From assembly GCF_010093815.1 (NCBI RefSeq), contig NW_022985563.1, positions 127,446 through 191,445 on the forward strand: a stretch of DNA of 64,000 nucleotides. The letters run 5' to 3'. The DNA is from Pseudovirgaria hyperparasitica. Lineage: Eukaryota > Ascomycota > Dothideomycetes > Acrospermales > Acrospermaceae. Position numbers and translations under genes: made by a program. Positions 51,144 through 62,316 of the stretch are shown piece by piece. The notes beneath the pieces were generated by a model that searched no databases, was not told the DNA's origin, and saw only the letters and a program-made list of their open reading frames with translations. Positions within the stretch are counted from its first letter, which is position 1. Each line of letters starts with the position of its first letter.

Positions 51144-53390
51144 TCACCGCCCCTCCGCCCGCGCAACAAGCCCCTCCCCAAGCCCAACCGGCTGCCAGAC
51201 CGCCCTATCGCCCTTCTTCTGCGCCCACAGAATATCGCCATGCATATACACCACCACACCGCCCTTGCCCGTCGCACTAGCCGTGATGCGGAACAGCGGC
51301 AGGCCGGTCTGGGCGTGTGCTTCGCGCAGGGGGACGAGCAGGAGGTTTTCGTCGCTGCACCACGACTCGACGACGTCTCTGAAGGTTGTCTCGACGGCGT
51401 GCTGCGGCGGGGCCGATGTCGAGGATGATGATGCGGTGGTGTTGGGGCCAGGTGTAGCGGGTCCGGAGGCGGGCATGTGAGCTGGTCGTGCAGGGCCGGC
51501 GGCGGGGAGGGGGAGGAGCGTCTTTGCGCTGTCGCCGAGGTCGAGGGCGTGGTTGATCATCTCGAGGCCCTTTTCCCACTGTGCGTCGACGGGCTTGAGG
51601 GCGTTGATGGCGTCGGGGAAGCGCGTCTTCCACCAGGTGTACCACTGGCTGATTTCGGCGTAGTTGGGCTCGGCCGTCAGCCAGAGATGGAGGATGTTGA
51701 GCCACTTGGGGAAGAATTCGGCGAGGAGGAGTTGGGCGATGACGAGGGGTTTGAAGACGGGGGTCCATGCGAGGACGTGCTCGAGCGGCGCCATGTCCTG
51801 GTTTGAAGGGTCGATTTCGAAGTCGGTGGAGAGGTGGGCGGCGAGGCGGGGGAGGAGGTGGTTGATCAGGGAGCGGTCGACTTCGGGGCGCATGACGTCC
51901 TGCCATTCGGCCAGGCCGGGCATGATGCCTCGAGTGAGATCCCAGGTGTCGAGAGCGAGACGGAGCTTGCGTTTTACGTCTGCGAGGAGGCCGGTTGCGT
52001 TTGAAGGGTCGGTGTGTTGCTCGGAGAGATATGGGAGCCAGGGGAAGAGCCATGTGTGTGGGAGCGATGTGGGATGTTTTCTCTTGAGCGCAGTACGAGG
52101 ATTCCATCCCTGTACGCTGCTTGAGAGCTTCTGTTCGACGAGGTTGTTCACCACGCTGTTGCGCACGAACTCTGGGAGGAGCGGCGACCACGCTTCCACG
52201 AGTGTCAGCAGAATCGTCGGTGAATGTGTGTCCCAGTCGTTTGTCACGGCCGTGCGGACTCTCGGTAGCCAGAGAGAGTATATCATCGTCTCGTAGGACG
52301 TTGTCGACTTCTTGGGACGTCGAAGAGATTCAAAGTCGTCCTGTGTGGAGGAACTTGTGCCTCTGCCGATCCGCAATATGCTTTCCAGCCGTTTGAGATA
52401 TGTGACCAAGTGCATTGGATGCTCTAGGGGGTCCCAGTCAAGCATCTCCTGCTTGAACAGCGGGTGTATGACTGCCACAGCAGCATCAGACAGCCCATAC
52501 TCATCAATATCAGCTGCATAGGTCGTCTGTAGCTGCTCCAATTCGCTGGTAACTTCCTCCCATCTCGCAAGAGCATCGTCCGCAAGCATGGGAGTGTTGA
52601 CATCCAGGCTTGACAATGCGACGACTGCTTCATACATTGCTTTTACCTTTGCGTCTTCGTCCTCCTGGTCTACCAGCTCTTTGAGTAATTGCTCTTCTTC
52701 GGCGTCAATATACTTGTTGCGCTCCACCATATCATTCCACGCTTCAGCGAAGCCTTCCAGCTCGAGTCGAGCACGTTTTGCGATCTTTTCGGCCTCGGTT
52801 TCACCTCTGACATGGCCCGTGGTTGGTGTGAGCAGCCCGGCGGTGGAGGTGAGGAGTCTGTTCTCTCGTCCGGTTGCATCGATGAGAGACTTGAGGACGT
52901 TGGGCACTTCCAAGCCCTCTGATTCCTTCTCAATGTCGGCAGCAGTGCGATACTTCTTCTTGGCTTTGGTGAAGCCGCCGGGTGTGCTGGCTCCACTGTC
53001 TCCAGCGCTCTTGGCCGCCCTGACAGCGTCTTTTCGTCGCTTGCGCGCTTTACGCTCTTCCTCTGAGGAGTCCTCGTACTCTTCGCCCCTGCGCTCGGCT
53101 TGTCGTTTGGCTTCCTCCTTGGCCTGCTTCGTCTTCTCTTTCACGGCACCAACACCAGCACCCTGCGGCCGAAGTTTTACTTCGATCGGGTTGAGAATAC
53201 CGTCGCCACCTTTGCCTAGACCTTCGCCCTCCTTGTAGCCCATCTTTGCCATCATCTTCTGCGCGAACGACATCTTGGGGCCTCCACTTCCATTGCTGCC
53301 AGCGCCAGCGCCAGCACCCCCCGTCTTTGCAGCTTTGCGGTTCGCATTGTCACCAAACTCCGACTTGCGCTTGAAGGACGGTCGCTCCAT
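51144..53390 (-). CDS. NTR1: G-patch spliceosome-disassembly factor (Ntr1/Spp382, TFIP11 homologue)
   Basis: A single exon of 748 aa. After a basic N-terminus comes a G-patch (about 38-80): MSFAQKMMAKMGYKEGEGLG, GILNPIEVKLRPQGAGVG. In this family it binds and activates the helicase Prp43. A Lys/Glu/Arg-rich linker follows (about 83-135). The rest is the GCFC/TIP domain: DEYGLSDAAVAVIHPLFKQE, MIYSLWLPRVRTAVTNDWD, EAWSPLLPEFV, HTWLFPWLPYL, EHVLAWTPVFKP and EFFPKWLNILHLWLTAEPNY. A Ser/Thr-rich insert comes at about 645-675, and the C-terminal segment is VVESWCSDENLLLVPLREAH. With Ntr2 and Prp43 it releases the lariat-intron spliceosome in the nucleus. Length is normal for fungi. Confidence 0.92.
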   Translation of the reverse strand: MERPSFKRKSEFGDNANRKAAKTGGAGAGAGSNGSGGPKMSFAQKMMAKMGYKEGEGLGKGGDGILNPIEVKLRPQGAGVGAVKEKTKQAKEEAKRQAERRGEEYEDSSEEERKARKRRKDAVRAAKSAGDSGASTPGGFTKAKKKYRTAADIEKESEGLEVPNVLKSLIDATGRENRLLTSTAGLLTPTTGHVRGETEAEKIAKRARLELEGFAEAWNDMVERNKYIDAEEEQLLKELVDQEDEDAKVKAMYEAVVALSSLDVNTPMLADDALARWEEVTSELEQLQTTYAADIDEYGLSDAAVAVIHPLFKQEMLDWDPLEHPMHLVTYLKRLESILRIGRGTSSSTQDDFESLRRPKKSTTSYETMIYSLWLPRVRTAVTNDWDTHSPTILLTLVEAWSPLLPEFVRNSVVNNLVEQKLSSSVQGWNPRTALKRKHPTSLPHTWLFPWLPYLSEQHTDPSNATGLLADVKRKLRLALDTWDLTRGIMPGLAEWQDVMRPEVDRSLINHLLPRLAAHLSTDFEIDPSNQDMAPLEHVLAWTPVFKPLVIAQLLLAEFFPKWLNILHLWLTAEPNYAEISQWYTWWKTRFPDAINALKPVDAQWEKGLEMINHALDLGDSAKTLLPLPAAGPARPAHMPASGPATPGPNTTASSSSTSAPPQHAVETTFRDVVESWCSDENLLLVPLREAHAQTGLPLFRITASATGKGGVVVYMHGDILWAQKKGDRAVWQPVGLGEGLVARAEGR

Positions 53391-53889
53391 GGTTGTGTAG
53401 GCTGAGCTGGATCGAGTAGGAGTCTATAGGACGCTGTAGAGAGGCGCGAGAAGCGCGATGAGGTAGTAGTTGATGCGGCGCCGAGAGTGCTATGTTTGGA
53501 AACGACCTTGGAAGTGATGATGTATTCGAACGTGCGCCACTGAATGAATGAATTGAATTAGAGACGAAAATAGTAAACGCCTGCTGGGTCGACGTGCGGC
53601 GTGCTGCAGGACGCAGGGAACGGATGTTGATGCTGCGAGTGAACGTGGGTGGCCGCCCAGTGCAGGGAGGTTAGTAACAAGTTTGTCAATGGCGCAGTCT
53701 TCAACAGGTCGAAAACTCCGCGAACCGTGTCAGTAATGATAACAAGAGGCTTGCCATGCAGACTTCAAATGTCTCTCGAGTCTATTCTGTCTAGATATTC
53801 CTTGGGGCCTCTTTTTACTTCACGCCAGTCATCTTCCGCCGCCGTTGCGCCACCGCCGTTTGGCTGGTGGCTTGCTAGTAATTGCTATA
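53391..53889. promoter_or_regulatory. Shared divergent promoter, NTR1 / disordered polyQ protein
   Basis: 499 bp between opposed start codons. The open frame of the + strand gene runs 45 bp upstream of its first ATG without another ATG. No TATA-like box recognised. Confidence 0.4.
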
Positions 53890-56800
53890 ATGGAACCGCT
53901 TCCGAGGCCTCCCGCCTCTTCTCCTGATCCTGAGCCTGAACGCTTTCTACGTCGCCCTTCGATCGAAATAGACCTCCGACATCCTACTCCCGACCTCCAG
54001 ACTCTCCAAGGTGCATACATTGCCAACGTCGAGAGGCTTGAAGACGAGGCGGAGCGCATGAGCACGAGCGGCTCTGAGTTGGGCGAAGAGATACGCAAGC
54101 TTCAACTGGAACAGAAGCGATCAGACAGCCGCAGGTCTTCGTTGAGGACCGCTCCTTCAGAACGGCCTACGACAAGATCACGGAACGCCTCGACGAGTTC
54201 TTACGGCAATTCTATACTAGACGTGAACAGCACAGCTCGTTGGGGAGGCTATTCGCCGGGCGGCTTTCTTGCCTCTCCCCTTGGATCAGTCCACTCGGGT
54301 TCCTGGTCTGTTGCTAATAGACAGCGGTCGACGTCGAGGGCGTCGCGTCTCGGCCAGATGTCACAGTCGAATCTGAAAGAGGCGGCCCTTCAAGGACACC
54401 AAATACTTCCATCCCCCCCTTCGCTCACATCGCCGCCCCACTCCTCTGTCACGCGACCTTTGAGCGAACACGACGAAGAGCAGGGCGAGTCTTCCACAGG
54501 GGGCTATACACCGAGAACGCCCCTTGGTCTCCATGTGGTGAGCGGAGGAGTGCAAGACGATCGTGCTGCGACAAGTCCTGGAAATGAGAGCACTGGCAGG
54601 CCTGGCTCGGCAGGCTCGGGTGACACATATCAACAGGCTCGTATGCTTTTCCACGATTTTGACGGCGCATACGATCACGAAAATGACGACCATGATGAGC
54701 ACACACATGCATACAAACATGAACACTCGCGCCAACCACGGCACACGCTGAACATTGACAGCAGCCCCAACATACAAGCCAAAGAGGAGGTCCGTGGGGA
54801 AGCTCTTGCGCAGTTGGAAGGGCTGGATGGCGAAGGATTCAAGCATGATGCGAGCCGTTATTCGCTGATGCCATCCTTGCCAGGGCCAGCCTTCGAGGCA
54901 TCTCCGCCACCAGAGGAGGGCATGGTCTTCTACCCAGCTCCGGTGCCTCGCATGCTAAACTTACCAAAACGGCTGTCGCACATGCCGAATCCCAATCTAC
55001 AAGCGAAGCGCAGGACCCAGATGTTGAGCGGGCTGCCGGCCGAAGCCAGAAAGTCAGCAGTTTGGTTATCAGATCCGAAAGACAACGATAAAGCACGCTC
55101 ACCGAAATCTCCGGATGAAGCTCGAACGAACGCTCGTCGCAGTCAGATGAACCTGGCAAGCCTTCCGCCGCAGTTGAGAGCGAGTGTGTTTTTCGACCAC
55201 CAGCCGGTAGAGGTCGATGTGCGGGGCGAATCGGCGACGCATGCGCTGGACAACATTCTAAATGCGTCGACGCGTGCATCTGTTAGTGCCTTCACCGATC
55301 ACCCGTACGCGGGTCATGTGGGTAACGAGGTGTACGGCAAGGCGGCCATGCGCAAGAGTACAGTAGCGCTGCCTGAAAGTCCGAAAAAAGAAAACAAGAA
55401 CCGGAGTTCCTGGCAAAAGCTACGCTCCGCATCAAGCACTGATGGACTGAACAAGTTGCAAAAGCGGAGCAGCTCTCGCTTGAGTATGAACATGGACAAT
55501 GAGCAGCTTGCCAGGCCCGAACAGGGCGAAGGTGATGCTAATTCACATGAGGTGATTGAGGATCCCCACTTGATGCATCGGTCTGTGAATGGAGATATCG
55601 AGCAAGATCAAGAAGACGAGGCGGAAGAAGACATTGAGCCTGAGGCTTACCACGGACCACCAACGACTCTACTCGCCGAGTTGCAGATCAGGAAAGCACA
55701 ACAGAAAACTCGCAACAGGACAGCAGCAACAGCATTTCCGAACGGGATGCACTCTACTCTACTTCAGATGGATGCTGTGGCGCAGATCGAAAAGGACAAA
55801 CGACGGACGCAGCGCGTGAATCTAGCGTGGGAGGATCCGGCAGCCAGAGCGGTTGATGAACACGATGACGACGACGACGATGTCCCATTGGGAATGTTGT
55901 ATCCAGGGCGGGATGGACTTGCGAATAAGAACAGCAAGGAGCAACATTCCCGCCGTGGGCAGCATGATCAACCGATAGGTCTCATTGAGAAGAGGCAAAT
56001 GGAAGACAACGAACCCCTTAGCAAGCGGAGGAACCGCATCAAGGGCATCGAGGAGAAGCCGGCGGCTCGCAGAAAATCGATACCGCTGTCTGCAGTGCAT
56101 AGTGCTGAGCAAGTTCGAGCATCGACGCCGATCGAGCCACGAGTAGACGAAAACGACGAGCAAGACCCGGACGAGGGTGAGACACTAGGGCAGCGACTCC
56201 GACGGCTGAAAGATAAAGCCAATCTGGATTCTGCTCTGGGTGACCCGAAAGAACGTCCCCACAGTGAAGCTTTTTCGGTCGAGATGCTTTCGCAGCTCGG
56301 CATCCAAGATGAGGCTACTGCAGGTTCAGAGCCGGTTGCACCAGAAGACGAAACGCTTGGGCAGCGTAGAAGGAGACTCCAAGCTGAGGCTCTGGCTCGG
56401 GGTAACACCCTGTCAGAGCTTCAGCCCAGTGGCATGCACCTTACCGTTCCACAGGCAGCCACGACGAGACCTCCTCTCCGGACGTCTCACAGTATGGCAG
56501 ATATCCTGGCAGCGCACCCGACTCATAACGCGGCACGCAAGGTGTCCAACGACATGCTCCTGGGATCATTGCCTCAGGGCAGTCTTCTACACCAGAGCGA
56601 AGCCACGCGCGCGAAACAGAAGCAACAGATCTATGACCAGAACAGACGAGTCTCATCAGTGGGCCTCAGTAAGCCGCTGCTCGAGGTTGGCGAGAAGGAC
56701 AAAGAATGGGACACACCGCTGGGGCTGCTCGGGGCTCAGAGCAGAGCGAATGCGGCACGGCAAAGCTCGATGATGGCAAGCATGCATCCGACGATAAATG

Positions 56801-57207
56801 CGTCGAGCCCGAACCTCATGCAACATGGCAACTTCAGCCAGCCGAACATGCCGCAAAGGAGCATCAACATGAGTATGCCCCATCTCGGCTACGGCTACCC
56901 CCAGGCTGCACAGCCAGGCATGCCAATGATGGACCCGTATGCGATGCAGCAGATGCAGATGTTCTGGCAACAACAGCAACAGCAACAACAGCAGCAGCAG
57001 CAGATGATGCAGATGGGCGGGATGAACGTCCCACACTATGCGGCGGGAATGAATATGGGCATGCCGATGGGCATGCCAATGGGGATGCCGATGGGAATGG
57101 GATATGGAGCGACTGGACGACCGCATCAGATGACTCAAGAAGAGGTCGCCGCCATGGATCCGAAGCAGAGGGACATGATTGACCGGTGGAGGCAAGACGT
57201 TGCGTGA
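53890..57207 (+). CDS. Large disordered polyQ protein, unknown function
   Basis: A single exon of 1105 aa, starting at the first ATG of the open frame. Almost entirely low-complexity Ser/Pro/Arg/Glu. A helical segment at about 36-80 (TPDLQTLQGAYIANVERLED, LGEEIRKLQLEQKR) is the only likely coiled coil near the N-terminus. Short motifs recur: P-[LI]-G-[LM]-[LI] at about 661 (DDVPLGMLYPG), 693 (QPIGLIEKRQ) and 940 (DTPLGLLGAQ), and E-T-L-G-Q-R-x-R-R-L at about 762 and 820. The C-terminus has a Met/Gln-rich region with a run of Q (about 1027-1038) and repeated GMPM (about 1055-1070), and ends in an amphipathic helix (AAMDPKQRDMIDRWRQDV). No enzyme domain. Likely a scaffold of the cell cortex or cytoskeleton, by general resemblance only. 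Confidence 0.75.
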   Translation: MEPLPRPPASSPDPEPERFLRRPSIEIDLRHPTPDLQTLQGAYIANVERLEDEAERMSTSGSELGEEIRKLQLEQKRSDSRRSSLRTAPSERPTTRSRNASTSSYGNSILDVNSTARWGGYSPGGFLASPLGSVHSGSWSVANRQRSTSRASRLGQMSQSNLKEAALQGHQILPSPPSLTSPPHSSVTRPLSEHDEEQGESSTGGYTPRTPLGLHVVSGGVQDDRAATSPGNESTGRPGSAGSGDTYQQARMLFHDFDGAYDHENDDHDEHTHAYKHEHSRQPRHTLNIDSSPNIQAKEEVRGEALAQLEGLDGEGFKHDASRYSLMPSLPGPAFEASPPPEEGMVFYPAPVPRMLNLPKRLSHMPNPNLQAKRRTQMLSGLPAEARKSAVWLSDPKDNDKARSPKSPDEARTNARRSQMNLASLPPQLRASVFFDHQPVEVDVRGESATHALDNILNASTRASVSAFTDHPYAGHVGNEVYGKAAMRKSTVALPESPKKENKNRSSWQKLRSASSTDGLNKLQKRSSSRLSMNMDNEQLARPEQGEGDANSHEVIEDPHLMHRSVNGDIEQDQEDEAEEDIEPEAYHGPPTTLLAELQIRKAQQKTRNRTAATAFPNGMHSTLLQMDAVAQIEKDKRRTQRVNLAWEDPAARAVDEHDDDDDDVPLGMLYPGRDGLANKNSKEQHSRRGQHDQPIGLIEKRQMEDNEPLSKRRNRIKGIEEKPAARRKSIPLSAVHSAEQVRASTPIEPRVDENDEQDPDEGETLGQRLRRLKDKANLDSALGDPKERPHSEAFSVEMLSQLGIQDEATAGSEPVAPEDETLGQRRRRLQAEALARGNTLSELQPSGMHLTVPQAATTRPPLRTSHSMADILAAHPTHNAARKVSNDMLLGSLPQGSLLHQSEATRAKQKQQIYDQNRRVSSVGLSKPLLEVGEKDKEWDTPLGLLGAQSRANAARQSSMMASMHPTINASSPNLMQHGNFSQPNMPQRSINMSMPHLGYGYPQAAQPGMPMMDPYAMQQMQMFWQQQQQQQQQQQQMMQMGGMNVPHYAAGMNMGMPMGMPMGMPMGMGYGATGRPHQMTQEEVAAMDPKQRDMIDRWRQDVA

Positions 57208-57711
57208 TGGATACCCGCCCTCTTCAACACAATAGACACATACATCACTGTACAATACTAGCGATTTGCATGCCGAGGCGCTTCTCATACGGCCATCAGC
57301 ATATACCGGCGTTCTTTTTTTGCTCAGTCGACTCGCCGGACAGAGCATCGCTTTGCCGGGTACATAGCCATCAGAGGTATCAGACAAATATTAGACAGGA
57401 CCATCATTCTGGCATTTGACCATGCAGCCATGACCGTTCTTTGTACGTTTCGACTTGAAGTGCTTGTAAGTTTCTGATATTTGACAAGTGGTAATTCGTA
57501 GAGAGCATGTCGTCGTGCGAGCCTAAGGCTGCCACAATCATCCATAGTAACACAACCCCACCTACCCAGGTACTAATTAGGTACACCACAACACCCACAA
57601 CCACTGCAGCCTGTGTACGTATATACACATATAAGTATATATCCCAACGACCATACCAATCACCCACCCACCCAAACAAAAACAAAAACAAAAACCAAAA
57701 AAACCAAAAAA
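57208..57711. promoter_or_regulatory. Upstream region of the GNAT gene
   Basis: 504 bp without a gene. The last ~60 bp before the ATG are AACAAAAAC-type repeats, a typical unstructured A/C-rich fungal leader. TATATA-like sequence at 57635-57642. Confidence 0.45.
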
Positions 57712-58858
57712 ATGCCACCACCCAACTACCAACACGACACCCTCCCAAACCCAACCCGCCAAGAACTCCTCTCCATCCTCCAGATGATGCTCCCCGTCTT
57801 CGGCGGCACAAGCATCCAGGCCAACGCCGTCTACCCACACGACATCCACGACCTCTCCAGTCCGCAGTACGAGCGCCTGGCCGACCGGCTGCACGGCCTG
57901 TGCACAGCCGATCGCTCGATTGTGTGGTGTCGGGTGCGTGATCTTGCGTGTGGGGGGAGGGTTGTTGGGGCGGCGCAGTGGTGTTTTTATGATGGGGATG
58001 GTATAGGGGAGGGGGGGGATGGAAGTGTGGAGGAGAGGGTGGAGGAGGCAACGGCGAGGCTGTTTGATGGGCCGGAGACGGCGGATGATACGTGGGAGAG
58101 TGCGGGGGAGAAGGCGTGGGCGAGGGCGGTGTATGGGGTGTTTATACGGTCTAGGTGTGAGGTTTTGCGGAGGGAGGCGCGGCCGGTTGTGGGTGAGTTG
58201 GCGTTTGTTGCTGTTGTCGCTGTGTCTCAGGGGCGGCCTACTACTGTCTGTCTGTCTGTCTGTCTGTCTGTGTACTGCAACTTGAGATGCTGGGCGACAG
58301 CTTGCTGATTGTGGAGCATATGCACAGTGCTGGATAAAATGGCCATCACACCGGAGTATCAGCGGAAAGGCGTGGGGAGGATGCTGATGCAATGGGGCAT
58401 GGACAGGGCAGATGAACTCGGGGCGTATGTGAGTACATAGTCCTCCATCATCATCTCACATGGGTCAAGATATATATGCTGATCATATATATATATACAC
58501 ATAGGGCTGCACGGAAGCCAGCACGAACGGAAGACTACTATACGAACGGTTTGGCTTCGTGGACAAGGGGCCTAGGATCTGGGAGGTGCCGGCTGAGTTT
58601 GAGTGGAAGGGCATCAAGAGTGTTCCGCTGGCGTATTTCATGGAGAGGCCGAGGGGGGGGGGGCAAGGTATGAACAAGATGGATAGATCACATTTTGACT
58701 GGTGTTCTTTTCTTTCATGGGTGCTGTATCATGTACTCGATAGAGGTTGTTGTGATTGTTCTTGTTGTTGTCGTATTATTAGCAGCATTCACTTGAGCCG
58801 CATCCATCCCTCTCCCTCTCCCGCGATACAGGGAATCGACGCTACGGGAGCGATCTAA
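57712..58858 (+). CDS. GNAT-family N-acetyltransferase
   Basis: Three exons (57712-58192, 58328-58428, 58505-58858; introns 135 and 76 nt), 311 aa. An N-terminal region with DLSSPQYERLADRLHGLC and VVGAAQWCFYDG (substrate side) is followed, after the first splice, by motif A: VLDKMAITPEYQRKGVGRML, the Q-x-x-G-x-G acetyl-CoA pyrophosphate loop. Motif B follows the second splice: CTEASTNGRLLYERFGFVDK. Acceptor unknown; the layout resembles fungal GNATs of small molecules rather than histone enzymes. After AYFMERPRG the frame continues ~65 residues with a Cys-rich hydrophobic tail of poor quality. A further intron beginning at the GTATGA near 58668 or a shorter true end is possible. Intron 1 contains a TCTG microsatellite. 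Confidence 0.8.
58244..58272. repeat. (TCTG)n microsatellite in GNAT intron 1
   Basis: Seven uninterrupted TCTG units within the 135-nt intron, which probably explains why this intron is longer than most in the window. Confidence 0.9.
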
Positions 58859-59826
58859 GCCCCCCACCCCGATCCGTCCTAGCGCATCTATCTCTGGGTC
58901 CGTGCGCATATCCCGGGGCCTTGTCTTGTATATGTCTTGTCCTGCCGAGTGAATTCAAACTGGTAACAAAATTGCGGTGATGTGATGATGACTGACGCCC
59001 GACAACACAACTTACCGGATCATTGCTCGCATCGCGGGATTCCTAATTCCGCCGACGACCACGTTCCATATATCCTCCGATATCTCCGTCCAGTGCCGGA
59101 AGCCATGGCGCCGAGCTTTCGAACCGAGCCCTGCGTATAAATCCACAGCACATCTAACATCGATCGCCCTCTACTGATCAATGCCAATGAATACACTTGC
59201 CACGCTGACAAGGACGCGCAAACATGACGACGATGGATTCACTGCCACGCCCGTCGGGCAGTCGTATGCCAAGCTGCCAAGCCGTTCCGTCAAGGGGCCA
59301 GCAGCCAGCCCTTGAGACTGCTGCGGCAACAGAAAAAGGGGAGATTGACGCCGGGCAAAGCCAATAGCAAGCGCCAACACTTGATCGACTGGCACGCGTT
59401 TTGTCGTGAATGGGGGCGGCGTAGAGCCCGGCTTGCCGCTGTGAACGCCTGCTCTTGTGTGCTAATTCAGGCCTCCAGTCTGGGGAATGATTAGGGAATG
59501 GGGGAATGAAAGGGTGGCTTGCTGCCACTTTTCTTTTGGCGTTGTCGTCTTCTTCATTCTTCTTGTTCTTCGTCTCTCAACTCCTTGCGTTTGTGTGGTA
59601 TATATCGCCATCCCTTTGATGCGTCTGGCGTGGTAAGTGCTTATTGCTCCCGGATGTGGCTTCTCCGAGGCTGAGACGTGCGAATACGAGACTTGTATGC
59701 TGACATTGCTATAGAATATCGCACTCCACACGTCCAGCTCTTTCTTCCATCGCCCTCGATCCCATTGTCTTCTTGCCTCAGTTCTACAATTATTGTCATC
59801 GTTGCGTTGTCTTCCGCCTGGTCACT
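58859..59826. other. 968 bp without a supported gene
   Basis: Three-prime flank of the GNAT gene and promoter of the protease gene. The frames present (e.g. 59178-59528 on the minus strand) show no family resemblance. Nothing structural noticed. Confidence 0.45.
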
Positions 59827-62182
59827 ATGCGCGCGGTTGCGCTCGCATTGACCGCCTTGCAGGCATCCCTTGCTTGGGGTCAGATCACCATTACCAGGGC
59901 ACGGCCGTCGCCGTCAGAAATCCCTCCGAGCGATGAGAACGGTTCGCCAACGAGCATCGCAGTGCCAGAGGAAACCGGGGAACCATGTGCTGCCATCGCA
60001 GATACCGTCACCCGGGCCAATGCCAACAACATCATCGCCATTGACGCCCAAGTTGCATACGATTGTCTCCGATCCGTGCCCGTTCTCCAAACCGATGCCG
60101 AGCAAACAATCGATGGCATCCTGAACATGCTGCAGTTCCAGTCCAACCTGGGCTTTCTCGCAAATCCGCCAGACGATTATTTCAATGATCCCGTGGATCT
60201 GGTTGCTGGAATGGAGGACATCCGGAATCGTCTCGGCAGCGGGGAGTATCAGAATGAATATGATTTTGAGGCTGCCATAGGGAACCTCCTAGGCCGCTCG
60301 TATGACGGACATCTTGCGTATGATGGATACGCTTTTGCAGGCGCTTTCAGATGGCGGCGGGATCCTGATGCTGCACTGATCTCTGCTTCCACGGATGGCA
60401 CAGAGCCACGCATCTATTCGGCCCGCGATGCCAACCAGGCCTCAGCGTCTGAGGTCACCCAGATCGACGGACGGCCCGTCACCGATGTGATCGCTGAAGA
60501 GGCGGCCTACAGCTCCTACCACGACCCGGATGCTCGATGGAACACCATGTTCGTGCTCCAGCCAGCCGAATCAAGTGGATTCTTCGTCAACCCGAGAAAC
60601 TATCCCGGTCCAAGCACGTCCATTAGCTGGGAGAACGGCACAACGACAGAGTACCCGAACGCGGCTATCGTGCAGGACCCGGATTATTGGAGTGACGTCT
60701 TTGATGGACAATCCTTCTACAACACCTTTGTTTCTGTTCGCAGTTTGAGCGGGCGAAGACTACGCGCCCGTTCGGAATCGCCAAGACAACGTGTCCCAAA
60801 GCGCCTCCAGATTCCTCGCGATGCCTCCTTGACCCAGACTCTGTCCCGCGACGGCTCGGTTCCGGAATCGTATCCTGATCCTGTTGTCCAGCATGACGCC
60901 GAGGACGTTCCTCTGGCGGGCTTCTTCATCGATACCGACTCGATGCAAAATGTGGCCGTCCTGATGATGCAGACGTTTGATGCCGAAGACGCAGACCAGT
61001 TCCAAGCTGTGATTCAAGACTTCCTCGCCGAAGCACAGTCCCGTGGCTCGGAGCGTATCATAGTCGACGTCCGAACTAACGGTAAGTCACGGACTCGCAT
61101 CCGTCCGAAAGACAGGATACATTCACTAACGACTCTCCCCAGGCGGAGGTCTAATCTTCCTCGGCTACGAAGCCTACAAACAGTTCTTCCCCGACGTCGA
61201 GCCCTACGGCGGCTCACGGTACCGCTACCACGAAGCCGTCGAGATTCTCGGCTCCTCCATCAGCCAACTCAGCCGGCCCCAAAACCCCTCCCTCTACGCC
61301 TCCCCCTTCAACTACCACGCCTACCTCGACCAAGACCTCAACGCCTTCACCTCCTGGCAAGCCATGTCCGGCCCCACCACCTTCAACAACGACCAATTCA
61401 CCAACATCCTCCGCTACAACCTCTCCGACCCCCTCCTCATCCAATCCGACCGCTTCGGCCTCGGCATCCAGCTCACCGGCTACGGCGACCGCGCAAACTT
61501 CACCACCCCGCCCTTCCCCCCCGACAACATCATCATCCTCTCCGACGGCATCTGCGCCTCCACCTGCGCCATCTTCGTCGAGCTGATGACCCGCCAATCC
61601 GGCGTCCGCACCTTCACCCTCGGCGGCCGGCCCCAGCCCGGGCCCATGCAAGCCGTCGGCGGCACAAAGGGCTCCTCCGTCCTCGACCTGCAGTACCTCC
61701 TCCAGCTCAGCTCCGCCGTCGTCTCCGGCTTCGCCGCCTCGCAGCGCGAGGCCCAGGACTGGTCCGCCGTCTTGCCGCTCGACTTTGGCATCGTGCCTGT
61801 TGACGCGAGCGTCAATTTTCATGATTCTATTAGGCTGGGGACTGAGGGCAGTGGCGTGCCGACGCAGTTTATTAATGATACGAGTAGTTGTCGCTTGTTT
61901 TATACGCCGGCTATGTATTTCGATGTTCGGGAGGTGTGGGGTGCGGTTGCGGATGCGGTTTGGGGGGGGAGTGGGGGGGGCTTGGATGCTGGTAGGTGTG
62001 TTGGTGGGAGTGATACGGATGAGAGGGCGCAGGTTGGGGCGAATCCGAATGGTGGTGGTGCTGGGGACGGAGGGGATGGAGGTGCTGCGGGGGAGAATGC
62101 GGCGGCGGTGGGTGTGGGACCGAGAGGTTGGGTGGTTGCGGTTGGGGTGCTGCTTGCTTCGGGGGTTGGGTTGGTGGGATAG
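59827..62182 (+). CDS. Secreted S41-family (CPAF-like) serine protease, probably GPI-anchored
   Basis: Two exons (59827-61081, 61143-62182; 61-nt intron), 764 aa. The start at 59827 opens directly with a signal peptide (MRAVALALTALQASLAWG); an ATG 54 bp upstream is in frame but would bury it. The mature protein has the CPAF-like arrangement: an N-terminal domain with FLANPPDDYFNDPVDL and SYDGHLAYDGYAFAG, a PDZ-like segment (SEVTQIDGRPVTDVI), then the protease domain with RIIVDVRTNGGGLIFLGYEA across the splice. The nucleophile region is ILSDGICASTCAIFVE, where the Ser between the two Cys (about residue 558) is the expected catalytic residue. The C-terminus is Gly/Ala/Asn-rich with a hydrophobic tail (WVVAVGVLLASGVGLVG), fitting GPI attachment. 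The role in fungi is unknown; extracellular or wall proteolysis is inferred. Confidence 0.87.
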
Positions 62183-62316
62183 AGAGGGGGATGAAGGGAG
62201 AGAATAGGGGGTTGCATTTGTTGGGTGCGTGCATATTTGCTGGATTCTCGCTGGGCTTTGTTACGGAAGTAGAGGCATGCATTGAGATGGCGTTGTGCGT
62301 TCGTTTAGGGGGTGTG

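Noticed and set aside
61214-61822. 202-codon minus-strand frame rich in Glu/Gly/Val opposite the S41 protease
   Set aside because: Shadow of the protease; no start context or family match.
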